Origin: Lysobacter arseniciresistens ZS79
Lineage (GTDB): Bacteria; Pseudomonadota; Gammaproteobacteria; Xanthomonadales; Xanthomonadaceae
DNA: 64,000 nt
Reading direction: 5' to 3'
NCBI RefSeq assembly: GCF_000768335.1
Contig: NZ_AVPT01000001.1
Location: 62,001-126,000 of the forward strand
The translations under genes and the position numbers were made by a program. Positions 10,001 through 19,640 of this stretch are shown here, piece after piece. Position 1 is the stretch's first letter. Every line of letters begins with the position of its first letter. The notes under the pieces were generated by a model. The model had not been told where the DNA came from and did no database searches. It worked only from the letters and a program-made list of their open reading frames with translations.

Positions 10001-10115
10001 GCGCACCCCGGGGCTGTTCGACGCCGAGCCGCCCGCGGCCGCGCCGCAGCAGGCCGCGGTCGAGGGACAGCGTGACGATGGCGAGGACCCGGCGCGCAGC
10101 CACCGCGACGCCTGA
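7029..10115 (+). CDS. rne: Ribonuclease E
   Basis: Essential endoribonuclease for rRNA and tRNA maturation and mRNA decay, core of the degradosome at the inner membrane. It is 1028 residues. The catalytic half has an S1 domain (about 37-118), DNase I-like metal sites Asp301 ([11 protein letters not shown]) and Asp344 (VVIDFIDM), and the zinc-link CPRCEGHG at 402-409. All three align with E. coli D303, D346 and C404/C407. An amphipathic membrane-targeting helix, [11 protein letters not shown], lies near 558-570. Arg-rich RNA-binding stretches follow, including [17 protein letters not shown]. The last roughly 300 residues are low-complexity Ala/Pro/Val/Glu. ATG 7029 gives the conserved start [10 protein letters not shown]. 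Confidence 0.97.
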   Translation: MKRMLINATQAEELRVAIVDGQNLYDIDIEQPSKEQKKSNIYKGKITRLEPSLEAAFVEYGAARHGFLPLKEISRDYYQSGVDPNKAGLKELLREGQEVVVQVDKEERGNKGAALTTFISLAGRYMVLMPNSPTAGGVSRRIEGDDRAELKKAMDSLNIPDDMGVIIRTAGVGRDAEELQWDLDYLLQVWKSVAEAALSKPAPFLIYQESRLIIRALRDYMRPDVGEILVDTEEMYAEAREFVEQVMPHNLRKLKHYTDDVPLFNRFQIESQIENAYEREVRLPSGGALVIDQTEALTAVDVNSARATKGSDIEETAFHTNLEAAEEVARQMRLRDLGGLVVIDFIDMSSNKHQREVENRLQHALRQDRARVQVGRISRFGLLEMSRQRLRPSLGESSQIVCPRCEGHGRMRSVESLSLSILRVAEEHAMKDNTGQVLVQAPTEIATFLLNEKRRALSEIERRHDAPIVIVADEQLHTPHYEVTRIRENELGEETSRPSYHRGTPRKLPTHALTKAHLNIPAAPAVTNVKPAQPAPLREPREPVPAPAPVAPVVTPTHSVGVVERIMRFFRGSAPAAETESSNRSRSSEGRGRGDRNDRGERSGQRRGKQGRDGRRDEQSRDGQRQQRNGQAQEQAPGRGGKQGRQKQPRAQADERNRNGTAQAASTEQAEAQAPKPPRQPRAEKPRRDAEQAPATEAVAAVTAAAVATNAEVAAPTETAKPQVEDTTAATPSPTQNASTSEQGEAGAEGGRRRRGRRGGRRRRRGAGENATAEGQANTDALDDIDADADADNTAPVATRSQPEFDFDDGATASAPEAPAPDSAPRTGRTRKPAATSGQAESSPATVAAAVVAPVAAEAVHTGDAPSNVTESPDVAAAQAAPVEAQAPAVPSPSPAETAARLAGGGTSDEKPSTDQPTPVVEQAIVEDEVVPAPVPANESAVVETAVVEEEVITPAAPTGDVIEPPADSPSADIERGAAAGVNGAGAAAQPRTPGLFDAEPPAAAPQQAAVEGQRDDGEDPARSHRDA

Positions 10116-10136
10116 CCCGCCGCGGGCACGCAAACG

Positions 10137-10166
10137 GAACGGGCCGCTCGATGCGGCCCGTTTTTT
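10137..10166 (+). terminator. Terminator after rne
   Basis: Hairpin AACGGGCCGC/GCGGCCCGTT followed by a T run, 22 bp after the rne stop. Confidence 0.85.
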
Positions 10167-10202
10167 GTTGCACGACGCGACTGATGCTGCGCGGGTCCCC
10201 GT

Positions 10203-10853
10203 CTACAGGCTCAGCGCCGGCTCCATCAGGCCGTGCTGGCCGGCCAGCCGCGCAAGCGCCACCGTGTCGGTGATCTCCAGCTTCTGGAACAGCCGCGTCT
10301 TGTGCGTGCTGATGGTCTTGGCGCTGATGCCAAGCCGGCCAGCCATGACGTCCTGCTTGAGTCCCTGCACGAGCATCATCGCGATCTCGAGTTCGCGCGG
10401 CGAAAGCAGGTCGAAGGGCGATTCCGAGCCGCGGTCCAGCCCGGTCAAGGCCAGATATTGCGCGATCCCGCTGGCGAGGTAACGCCGGCCACGTGCAACC
10501 GTTCGGACCGCGCGCAGCAGTTCGGTGGCATCGCCACCCTTGCCGACGTAGCCGGACGCGCCTGCTTCCAGCAACCGCTTGGGCAGCGGGCCGTCCTCCA
10601 GTACCGAAACGATGATCACGCGCGTGCCGTGGTTGCCCTTGACGATCCGCTCGGTCACTTCCAGCCCGCTCACGCCGGGCAGGTGCAGGTCGCACAGCAC
10701 CACGTCGGGCTTGAGCGAGCGGATCAGCGGCATCGCGGCCTCGCCGCTTTCGGCGTCGCCGACCACCACGATGTCGACCTCGGCCGACAGGATCATGCGC
10801 ATGCCGGTACGGACCAGCGCATGGTCGTCCACTAAGAAAACCTTGATCGCCAT
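10203..10853 (-). CDS. gacA: GacA/UvrY-type response regulator
   Basis: NarL/FixJ-family DNA-binding response regulator of 216 residues. The receiver domain (1-120) has the phosphoacceptor Asp55 in LCDLHLPG and the acidic pair at the start (VFLVDDHALVRTGMRMIL). The LuxR-type helix-turn-helix is near 150-210 (LSPRELEIAMMLVQGLK). The linker SPFDLLSPRELEI and the C terminus resemble UvrY/GacA, the activators of small RNAs of the Csr/Rsm system. The start MAIKVFLVDD (ATG 10853) was chosen; the frame is open upstream but reads as non-protein. In E. coli uvrY precedes uvrC; here it stands alone about 20 kb from uvrC. Confidence 0.88.
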   Translation of the reverse strand: MAIKVFLVDDHALVRTGMRMILSAEVDIVVVGDAESGEAAMPLIRSLKPDVVLCDLHLPGVSGLEVTERIVKGNHGTRVIIVSVLEDGPLPKRLLEAGASGYVGKGGDATELLRAVRTVARGRRYLASGIAQYLALTGLDRGSESPFDLLSPRELEIAMMLVQGLKQDVMAGRLGISAKTISTHKTRLFQKLEITDTVALARLAGQHGLMEPALSL

Positions 10854-10983
10854 CGTCTTCCCTGTGATTCCCCCATCCCTGCTCTTCAGGCTACCGGCGG
10901 CCCGGGACCCGTGCAACCGCGCCCTGTGCGGCACGGGTCCGGGATCGGGCACACTCGGCCGACCTCCCGCAACCGCAACCGCC

Positions 10984-11922
10984 ATGACATCGACCCGCCT
11001 ACGCCCGGTATCGACCGCGCTTGCCCTGTCCCTGCTGCTGGCCGCCTGCATGCACTCCGCGGAACCGGCAGCGTCCGCCGTCCCGGCACAACCGGTGGCA
11101 ACCAGCGACGCGGCGCGCGAGTGGCTCGACGACGTGGGCGCGATCGCCGCGGGCGTTGACAACGCCGCGCGCCGCGCAAACATCCGGCAGCGCCTGGACG
11201 CGCTCGGGCTCGAGGTACGCAGCGCCGGCTTCCAAAGCGATCACGGCGACGGCGAGAACCTGCTGGCCGACGTCGCCGGCGAGGCCGACGCGCCGCTGCT
11301 GTTGCTGGGTGCCCACTCCGACCGGGTCGGCACCGGCGCCGGCGCCACCGACAACGCCTCCGGCAGCGCGGTCGTGCTGGAGCTCGCCGAGCGGTTCCTC
11401 GCCGAACCGCTGCACAACCACCGCGTCGCGGTCGCGTTCTGGGACCAGGAGGAGCTCGGCCTGCTCGGCGCCCGCGCGTTCGTGCAGGCGGGCGGCCCGG
11501 CACCCGCGCAATACGTCAACTTCGACGTGTTCGGCTGGGGCGACACGGTGTGGATGATGGCGCCCGACCCGACCCACGCGCTGGTCGCTGCCACCCGCAC
11601 GGCCGCCGCCGACGCCACGCTGCAACTGTCCGCCGGCAGCGAATACCCGCCCACCGACCACCTCGCCTTCCTCGAAGCGCAGTGGCCGGCGGTGTCGTAC
11701 TCACTGGTCGGCCGCGACGAGATCGACGGCATCCTCGGGGCCTACGCCGGCAAGCCGCCCGCGACGCCGCCGAAGGTCATGCACGTGCTGCACAGCGAGC
11801 GCGACACCGTGTCGCAGCTGGACCCGGAAGCCGCCGCGCGCGGCATCGACGCGATCGAGGCGGCGCTGCGGGCGTGGGATGCGGCCGGCACCAACGGCGG
11901 TGCGGCGACCGGCGGCGATTGA
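10984..11922 (+). CDS. M28-family metallopeptidase lipoprotein
   Basis: Predicted zinc aminopeptidase (peptidase M28) of 312 residues. The lipoprotein signal ends in lipobox LLAAC (Cys22), so it should sit on a membrane and act in the periplasm or at the surface on peptides. Zinc ligands and catalytic residues in family order are His111 (GAHSDRVG), Asp123 (ATDNASGS) and the Glu156-Glu157 pair in WDQEELGLLGARAF; a later His in PPTDHLAFLE fits the third ligand. ATG 10984 was chosen because it opens a proper signal peptide. The natural substrate is unknown. Confidence 0.88.
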   Translation: MTSTRLRPVSTALALSLLLAACMHSAEPAASAVPAQPVATSDAAREWLDDVGAIAAGVDNAARRANIRQRLDALGLEVRSAGFQSDHGDGENLLADVAGEADAPLLLLGAHSDRVGTGAGATDNASGSAVVLELAERFLAEPLHNHRVAVAFWDQEELGLLGARAFVQAGGPAPAQYVNFDVFGWGDTVWMMAPDPTHALVAATRTAAADATLQLSAGSEYPPTDHLAFLEAQWPAVSYSLVGRDEIDGILGAYAGKPPATPPKVMHVLHSERDTVSQLDPEAAARGIDAIEAALRAWDAAGTNGGAATGGD

Positions 11923-11988
11923 GCGCCAATTAGTCGCCTCCGCGTGCACTGCCTACAATGCGCGGGCACGGGCAACGACGGGCTGGGG

Positions 11989-13140
11989 ATGACCGAACAC
12001 ACACCGGACGGGCTGCCGACTCCCACGCGGGACCAGCGGGCCGCCACCGACGCGCTGCGGCCCTGCCACGGCGTCGTCAGGAACCAGCGGGGCGACTGGA
12101 TCCTGCTGCGCCACGACCTCGTCGTGCAGGCGGCGCTGGACGACGCGGGATTCTCCAGCGCGGTGTCGCGGTACCTGCAGATTCCCAACGGCCTCGACGG
12201 CGACCGCCACGCCGCCTACCGGCAGGCGCTGGACCCGTTCCTCGACGCCGCCGCGCTCGAACCTTTCCTCGACGACTTCCGCCGCATCGCGACCGGGCTG
12301 GTCGCGTCCTTGCCCCGCGGTGGCAGCGTCGACGCGGTGTCGAACCTGGGCGCCCGGTTCGCCGTGCGCGCACAGAGCGCCTGGCTGGGCTGGCCGGCCG
12401 AGCTGGAAGACCGGCTGGTCGACTGGGTGGCCGAAAACCACGCCGCAACCCGCTCCGGCGACCGCGACTGGACGCTGCGCGTGGCCGAGGACTTCGACAC
12501 GCTGATCCATTCGGTGCTCGACACCCGTCGCGACGGCCAATGTCCGGGCGGTGCACGCGACGTCACCAGCGCACTGATGCGCACGCAGGTCGAAGGCAGG
12601 CCGCTGGAGGACGCGGAGATCGTCTCTGTCCTGCGCAACTGGACCGGCGGCGACCTGGGTTCGATCGCCCTGTGTGTCGGCGTGCTCGTGCACCGACTGG
12701 CCAGCGACCCGGCACTGCAGCAGCGCCTGCGCGCCGGCGTCGCGGAAGCCGAGTTCGACGCGTTGATCGACGAGATCCTGCGCATCGACAACCCGTTCCT
12801 GTCCAACCGCCGCATCACCACCCGCCCGCTGACGATCGGCGGCGTCGACCTGCCGGCGGCGGCCCGGGTGACCCTGCACTGGACGTCGGCCAACCGCGAC
12901 AGCGCGGTGTTCGGCGACCCCGACGCGCTGGACCCGCAAGCCAACCGCGCCCACAACCTGGTCTACGGAATCGGCCGGCACGCCTGCCCCGGACGGCTGC
13001 TGTCGACGCTGGAACTGCGCATCGTGCTGCGCGCGCTGCTCGACGCGACCGCCTCGGTCACCCTCGACCCGGACGACCCCGCCGAACGCGCCATGTCCCC
13101 GGCCGGCGGCTGGTCGCGCGTGCCGGTCATCCTGCGCTGA
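11989..13140 (+). CDS. Cytochrome P450-like protein
   Basis: Heme-thiolate protein of 383 residues, short but within bacterial P450 range. The heme motif is VYGIGRHACPGRLL, with proximal Cys333 and Tyr in place of the usual Phe. The K-helix ExxR is Glu262-Arg265 in DEILRIDNPF. The I-helix (about 212-235) reads NWTGGDLGSIAL and lacks the usual acid-Thr oxygen-activating pair. The start is ATG 11989 after GCTGGGG. No ferredoxin or reductase gene is near, so electrons must come from elsewhere, or it acts as a peroxygenase. Substrate unknown. Confidence 0.85.
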   Translation: MTEHTPDGLPTPTRDQRAATDALRPCHGVVRNQRGDWILLRHDLVVQAALDDAGFSSAVSRYLQIPNGLDGDRHAAYRQALDPFLDAAALEPFLDDFRRIATGLVASLPRGGSVDAVSNLGARFAVRAQSAWLGWPAELEDRLVDWVAENHAATRSGDRDWTLRVAEDFDTLIHSVLDTRRDGQCPGGARDVTSALMRTQVEGRPLEDAEIVSVLRNWTGGDLGSIALCVGVLVHRLASDPALQQRLRAGVAEAEFDALIDEILRIDNPFLSNRRITTRPLTIGGVDLPAAARVTLHWTSANRDSAVFGDPDALDPQANRAHNLVYGIGRHACPGRLLSTLELRIVLRALLDATASVTLDPDDPAERAMSPAGGWSRVPVILR

Positions 13141-13175
13141 AGGCCGGGTCCGCGGCGTCTGCCGGACCATGCGGG

Positions 13176-13265
13176 TGGCGGAGAGAGTGGGATTCGAACC
13201 CACGGAAGGTTTGACCCTTCGCCGGTTTTCAAGACCGGTGCCTTAAACCGCTCGGCCATCTCTCC
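13176..13265 (-). tRNA. tRNA-Ser (anticodon TGA)
   Basis: Cloverleaf with acceptor stem GGAGAGA/TCTCTCC, a long variable arm typical of class II tRNAs, TTGAAAA anticodon loop giving TGA, T-loop GGTTCGAATCCC and an encoded 3' CCA. Confidence 0.96.
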
Positions 13266-13334
13266 GGATGCGTCCCGCGCGCCGACGCGTTGCGCGCGGC
13301 GGGCGACATTCTCGCATGGTGCGCGGGGCCGCGC

Positions 13335-14309
13335 TCAGCGGTTGGCGGCCTTCGGCGTGGCGTCGGTGCAGGGTTTGCCGTCGAGGTCGATGCAGCCCAC
13401 CCGGGCCGATTCCACCAGGCCCGGCACCTTCTCGGCGAGGTAGTCGATGAACACCCGCACCGCCGGCAGCAGGCCGCGGCGCGAGGCGAACACGGCATGG
13501 AAGATGCCCTGCGGCAGGCGCCACTCGGGCAGCACCACCTGCAGCTCGCCGCGGCGCACGGCGTCCGAGCAGATGGTTTCCGGCAGCATGGTGATGCCCA
13601 CGCCCTGCTTGGCCAGCGCCATCAGCATCGGGAAGTCGAAGCCGGCCACGCGCGGCTTGAGGTCGATCCGTTTGATCTCGCCATCCGGCCCGTGCAGCTC
13701 CCAGCGCTGGCGCGACTCGTCCTCGCTCATGCTCAGGGTGATGTGTTCGGCGAGGTCCTCGGGGCGCTCGGGCCGGCCCATCTTGCGCAGGTAGTCGGGG
13801 CTGGCGATCAGCAGCTCCTGGATCTGGCCGAAGCTGCGCATCACCAGGCTGCCATCGTCGTCCAGCCGGGAACGCACGCGCAGGGCGACGTCGATGCCCT
13901 CGTTGATGACGTCCACCCGGCGGTTGCTGACCTGCAGCTGCACGCGCACCTGCGGGTAGCGGGCGAGGAACTCCGGCAGCAGCTGCGGCATCTGCTGCTG
14001 GGCGGTGCCGACCGGCACGCTGACCCGGATCAGCCCGCGCGGCTCCGCGCTCAGGCGGTCCACCACCTCGCGCGCGGCCTGGGCCTCGGCCAGCATCGTC
14101 TGGGCGTGGCGATACACGCTCTGGCCGACATCGGTGACGGCGAAGCGCCGCGTGGAACGCTGCAGCAGCCGCACCCCCAGCTCGTTCTCCAGCTGGGTGA
14201 TGCGCCGGCTCAGGCGCGACTTGGGGATGCCCAGCGCCCGCTCGGCGGCGGCGAAGCCGGAGTGGTCGACCACCATCGCGAAGTAGTAGAGATCGTTCAG
14301 ATCGTGCAC
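13335..14309 (-). CDS. LysR-family transcriptional regulator
   Basis: Regulator of 324 residues. The N-terminal winged helix-turn-helix (about 1-60) includes FAAAERALGIPKSRLSRRIT. A substrate-binding-fold effector domain follows (about 90-290). It is divergent from azoR across 112 bp, the classic arrangement in which a LysR protein controls its neighbour, so azoR is the likely target. In family style it resembles regulators of quinone or electrophile response genes, but the inducer cannot be read. Stop at 13335. Confidence 0.92.
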   Translation of the reverse strand: MHDLNDLYYFAMVVDHSGFAAAERALGIPKSRLSRRITQLENELGVRLLQRSTRRFAVTDVGQSVYRHAQTMLAEAQAAREVVDRLSAEPRGLIRVSVPVGTAQQQMPQLLPEFLARYPQVRVQLQVSNRRVDVINEGIDVALRVRSRLDDDGSLVMRSFGQIQELLIASPDYLRKMGRPERPEDLAEHITLSMSEDESRQRWELHGPDGEIKRIDLKPRVAGFDFPMLMALAKQGVGITMLPETICSDAVRRGELQVVLPEWRLPQGIFHAVFASRRGLLPAVRVFIDYLAEKVPGLVESARVGCIDLDGKPCTDATPKAANR

Positions 14310-14421
14310 GTTAATTCCAAATTCGGAACATTCCGTGGCATTAGATTCGGTTTATCCCGAAACCGCAACAACCTAGTCTGGCTTCCAACGGGCCACGGCC
14401 CCACCGGTCACGAGGGAATCC
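14310..14421. promoter_or_regulatory. LysR/azoR divergent control region
   Basis: AT-richer than its surroundings. Two dyads are visible: CGGAA-N2-TTCCG (14324-14335) and CGGTTT-N6-AAACCG (14348-14365). The second has the T-N11-A style of LysR sites. These are candidate operators for the divergent regulator. Confidence 0.5.
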
Positions 14422-15006
14422 ATGAAACTGCTCCACATCGACTCCAGCATCCTGGGCGACAACTCCACCAGCCGCTCGCTGAGCGCGGCGATGGTCAAGC
14501 GCTGGCAGGACGCGACGCCCGGCCTGCGGGTCAGCTATCGGGATCTGGCGGTCACCCTGCTGCCCCACCTCGACGGCGGCTCGCTGGCCGGCGCCGATGC
14601 GGACGAGGCGGCGCTGGCCACTGCCCTGATGGACGAGTTCCTCGCCGCCGACGTGGTGGTGGTCGGGGTGCCGATGTACAACTTCAACATCCCCAGCCAG
14701 CTCAAGGCCTGGATCGACCGCATCTCGGTCGCGGGCAAGACCTTCAAGTACACCGAGGCGGGCCCGGTCGGGCTGGCCGGCGGCAAGAAGGTGTTCGTGA
14801 CCGGCGCGTACGGCGGCTTCCACTCGGGCGATGCGCCGACCAACTTCATCGAGCCGTACCTGCGCTTCGTGTTCGGCTTCTGGGGCATCACCGAGGTCGA
14901 GTTCATCACCGCCGAGGGGCTGGCGGTGTCGCCGGAACAGCGCGAGGCATCGATCGTCGCGGCGCGCGAGCGGATCGACGGGCCGTGCGAGGCGCTGGCG
15001 GCCTGA
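14422..15006 (+). CDS. azoR: FMN-dependent NADH-azoreductase
   Basis: Flavodoxin-fold quinone/azo reductase of 194 residues that transfers two electrons from NADH to quinones or azo compounds in the cytoplasm. It begins MKLLHIDSSILGDNSTSRSL, the phosphate-binding strand-loop of the family, and has the FMN-contact motif PMYNFNIPSQLKAWIDRI near 94-111. Length and ending match AzoR. The divergent LysR gene is the probable regulator. A strong terminator follows. Confidence 0.94.
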   Translation: MKLLHIDSSILGDNSTSRSLSAAMVKRWQDATPGLRVSYRDLAVTLLPHLDGGSLAGADADEAALATALMDEFLAADVVVVGVPMYNFNIPSQLKAWIDRISVAGKTFKYTEAGPVGLAGGKKVFVTGAYGGFHSGDAPTNFIEPYLRFVFGFWGITEVEFITAEGLAVSPEQREASIVAARERIDGPCEALAA

Positions 15007-15027
15007 CATCCTCCCGTCTCCCGCAAA

Positions 15028-15056
15028 GAAAAAGGGCCCGCTCGCGGCCCTTTTTC
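15028..15056. terminator. Bidirectional terminator between azoR and serS
   Basis: GAAAAAGGGCC/GGCCCTTTTTC inverted repeat between convergent genes, with A and T runs on both flanks. Confidence 0.85.
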
Positions 15057-15078
15057 ACGGAGCGACGTCGCGCAACCG

Positions 15079-17160
<2,082 letters not shown>

Positions 17161-17166
17161 GCGAAC

Positions 17167-18489
17167 TCAGCCCGCGCGCAGGCCGAAGCCGATCGAGTCG
17201 GCCAGCGTTTCGAAACCGGGGAACGAGGTCGCCACGTTGGCAACGTCGTTGACCCGTACGTCGCCGTCGGCCACCTGCGCCGCGACGGCGAAACTCATCG
17301 CGATCCGGTGGTCGCCATGCGCATCGACCTCGCCGCCGCGTAACCGGCCGCCTTCGATCACCGCGCCGTCGGGCTGCTCGTCGACCCGGATGCCCAGCGT
17401 CCGCAGCCCGGCGGCCATGGTGGCGATGCGGTCGGACTCCTTGACCCGCAGTTCGGCCGCGCCGCGCACGACGGTGCGGCCGCTGGCGCAGGCCGCGGCG
17501 ACGAACAGCGCGGGGAACTCGTCGATCATGTCCGGCACCAGCGCCTCGGGTACCTCGATGCCGTGCAGCGGCGCGTGGCGCACGTGCAGGTCGGCGACCG
17601 GTTCGCCGCCCTGCTCGCTGCGGTTGTCCTCGCGGATGTCGGCACCCATCGCCCGCAACGCCTGCAGCAGGCCGGTCCGGCGCGGGTTCATGCCGACCCG
17701 GCGCAGGCACAGCTCCGACCCGGGCACCACGCTGGCGGCGACCAGGAAGAACGCGGCCGACGAGAAGTCGGCGGGCACCTGCACGTCGGTCGCAACCAGC
17801 CGCCCGCCGCCGGTCACCCGGGCCACGCCGGGCGCGAAATCCACCGGCCAGCCGAACGCGGCGAGCATGCGTTCGGTGTAGTCGCGGGTCGGCCGCGGTT
17901 CGCGCACGCAGGTTTCGCCGTCGGCATAGATGCCGGCGAGCAGCAGGGCCGACTTCACCTGCGCGCTTGCTATTTCAAGTTCGTAATCAACGGCTTGCAG
18001 CTTCTTGTTCCCGTTGATTCTCAGGGGTGGCCGGTCGCCGGCCGCGGTCTCGACCACCGCCCCCATTCGCGCCAGCGGTCCGGTCACGCGGCGCATCGGC
18101 CGCTGCGACAGCGATGCGTCGCCGACCAGCACGCTGTCGAAACGCTGCCCGGCGAGCAGGCCGGCAAGCAGGCGCATGCCGGTGCCGGAGTTGCCGCAGT
18201 CCAGCACCCCGGCGGGCGCCTGCAGGCCATGCAGGCCGACACCGTGGACGATGCGGCGCTGCGGGTCCGGGGTCTCGATGCGCACGCCCATCTGCGCGAA
18301 CACGCGGGCGGTGGCGCGGGTGTCCTCGCCTTCGAGGAAACCGTCGATGCGGCTGCTGCCCTCGGCCAGCGCCGCCAGCATGATCGCCCGGTGCGAAATC
18401 GACTTGTCGCCCGGAACCTGCAGCTCGCCGCGTAGCGGGCTGCCGGGCGCGGCGATCCAGTCCTCGCGGCTGGCCTGCGTGCTGCTCAT
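17167..18489 (-). CDS. aroA: 3-phosphoshikimate 1-carboxyvinyltransferase (EPSP synthase)
   Basis: Sixth step of the shikimate pathway: joins PEP to shikimate 3-phosphate. It is 440 residues. VPGDKSISHRAIM (about 25-37), SAQVK (175-179), RDYTERM and LRVKESDR are visible. Several stretches (FLEGEDTRAT, GDASLSQRPM, NPRRTGLLQALRAMGADI) are closer to class II (CP4-like) enzymes than to E. coli AroA. The PEP-site segment is GNSGTGMR, keeping the Gly found in sensitive enzymes. The start overlaps the hisC stop by four bases (ATGA), so it is translationally coupled as the last gene of the serC-pheA-hisC-aroA operon. Confidence 0.95.
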   Translation of the reverse strand: MSSTQASREDWIAAPGSPLRGELQVPGDKSISHRAIMLAALAEGSSRIDGFLEGEDTRATARVFAQMGVRIETPDPQRRIVHGVGLHGLQAPAGVLDCGNSGTGMRLLAGLLAGQRFDSVLVGDASLSQRPMRRVTGPLARMGAVVETAAGDRPPLRINGNKKLQAVDYELEIASAQVKSALLLAGIYADGETCVREPRPTRDYTERMLAAFGWPVDFAPGVARVTGGGRLVATDVQVPADFSSAAFFLVAASVVPGSELCLRRVGMNPRRTGLLQALRAMGADIREDNRSEQGGEPVADLHVRHAPLHGIEVPEALVPDMIDEFPALFVAAACASGRTVVRGAAELRVKESDRIATMAAGLRTLGIRVDEQPDGAVIEGGRLRGGEVDAHGDHRIAMSFAVAAQVADGDVRVNDVANVATSFPGFETLADSIGFGLRAG

Positions 18490-19640
18490 GCGGCCACCGC
18501 GTCGAGTGCGGCCAGCAGCCGCCGGTTCTCGTCGGCCGTGCCGACGGTGATGCGCAGGAACCCGGGCAGGCCGTAGCCGGCCATCGGCCGCAGCACCACG
18601 CCGGCGGCGACCAGTGCGGCCTCGACAGCGCCGGCGGCGCCGAACTCGACCAGCAGGAAATTGGTCTGCGACGGCAGCACCCGCCAGCCTCGCGCGGACA
18701 AGGCTTCGGCGAGGGCGGCGCGCTCGCGGGCGTTCCAGTCGCGCACCTGCTGCAGATGATCGACATCGGCCAGCGCAGCCTCGCAGGCAGCCAGCGCGGG
18801 GCCGTTGACGTTGAAGCTCTCGCGCAGCCGCTCCATCACCGCGACCAGGCCGGGCGCCGCCAGCAGGTAGCCGCAGCGCAGGCCGGCCAGGCCGTAGGCC
18901 TTGCTGAAGGTGCGAGTGATGACCAGATTCGGATGCCGCGGCAGCAACCCGGTCCCGCTGGCGTAGTCCGGCGCGTCGGCGAGCTCGGCGTAGGCCTCGT
19001 CGAGCACCACGATGACGTGCTCCGGCACCCGGGCGAGGAACCCGGCCAACGCCTGGCCGTCGAACCAGGTCCCGGTCGGGTTATTGGGACTGGCCAGGTA
19101 CACCAGCCGGGTGGCGGGGCCGATCGCATCCAGAAGTGCGTCGAGGTCATGGCCCAGCGGCATCGCCGCATCGAGTGGCAGCGCATCGGCAACGCGCAGC
19201 GTCGCGCCGACGGCCTGCGCCGCCAGCGCGAACACCGCGAATCCGTAGCGCGGGTAGACCACCTCGTCGCCCGGCCCGGCGAACACCTGCGCCAGCTGCA
19301 TCAGCAGTTCATGGGAACCGTTGCCGAGCAGGACCTGCGAAGCGTCCACGCCGTGCCGCTCGCCCAGCGCACGCTTGAGGCCGGCCCCCAGCGGGTCGGG
19401 ATAGCGGTGCAGCATGTCCAGCTGGCGAAGCACCGCCTCGCGCGCGGCGGGCGACGGGCCCCACGGGTTCTCGTTGGAACCGAGTTCGACCAGCGCGTCG
19501 CCGAAGCGCCGGCGCAGCGTCACCAGGTCATGGCCGGGGTCGTAGGCGCGCAACCCGCGGATGCCGGGCCGGGCGCGGGCCGCGAACGACGCTTCGCCGT
19601 GTTGCGTTTCATCGGTCATCAGGGTGCCCGCGTCGCTCAC
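18486..19640 (-). CDS. hisC: Histidinol-phosphate aminotransferase
   Basis: PLP-dependent class I/II aminotransferase of 384 residues. HisC converts imidazole acetol phosphate to histidinol phosphate; in such operons it may also aminate phenylpyruvate or arogenate precursors. PLP-site features are SPNNPTGTW (about 184-192), DEAYAEL and Lys247 in FSKAYGLAGLRCGY. The start is GTG 19640, overlapping the pheA stop as GTGA; an in-frame ATG at 19619 is possible. The rest of the his operon is elsewhere, and the pheA/aroA setting suggests an aromatic-amino-acid role. Confidence 0.92.
   Translation of the reverse strand: MSDAGTLMTDETQHGEASFAARARPGIRGLRAYDPGHDLVTLRRRFGDALVELGSNENPWGPSPAAREAVLRQLDMLHRYPDPLGAGLKRALGERHGVDASQVLLGNGSHELLMQLAQVFAGPGDEVVYPRYGFAVFALAAQAVGATLRVADALPLDAAMPLGHDLDALLDAIGPATRLVYLASPNNPTGTWFDGQALAGFLARVPEHVIVVLDEAYAELADAPDYASGTGLLPRHPNLVITRTFSKAYGLAGLRCGYLLAAPGLVAVMERLRESFNVNGPALAACEAALADVDHLQQVRDWNARERAALAEALSARGWRVLPSQTNFLLVEFGAAGAVEAALVAAGVVLRPMAGYGLPGFLRITVGTADENRRLLAALDAVAA

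Noticed and set aside
8525-10129. Long minus-strand open frames opposite the rne C-terminal half
   Set aside because: They mirror the low-complexity scaffold of RNase E and have no RBS or family match.
13176-13265. Integrated element at tRNA-Ser or tRNA-Val
   Set aside because: No integrase, direct repeat of the tRNA 3' end or composition change was seen near any of the five tRNA genes.
17167-18489. Natural glyphosate resistance of AroA
   Set aside because: The Gly of sensitive enzymes is kept in GNSGTG; class II-like motifs alone do not prove insensitivity.
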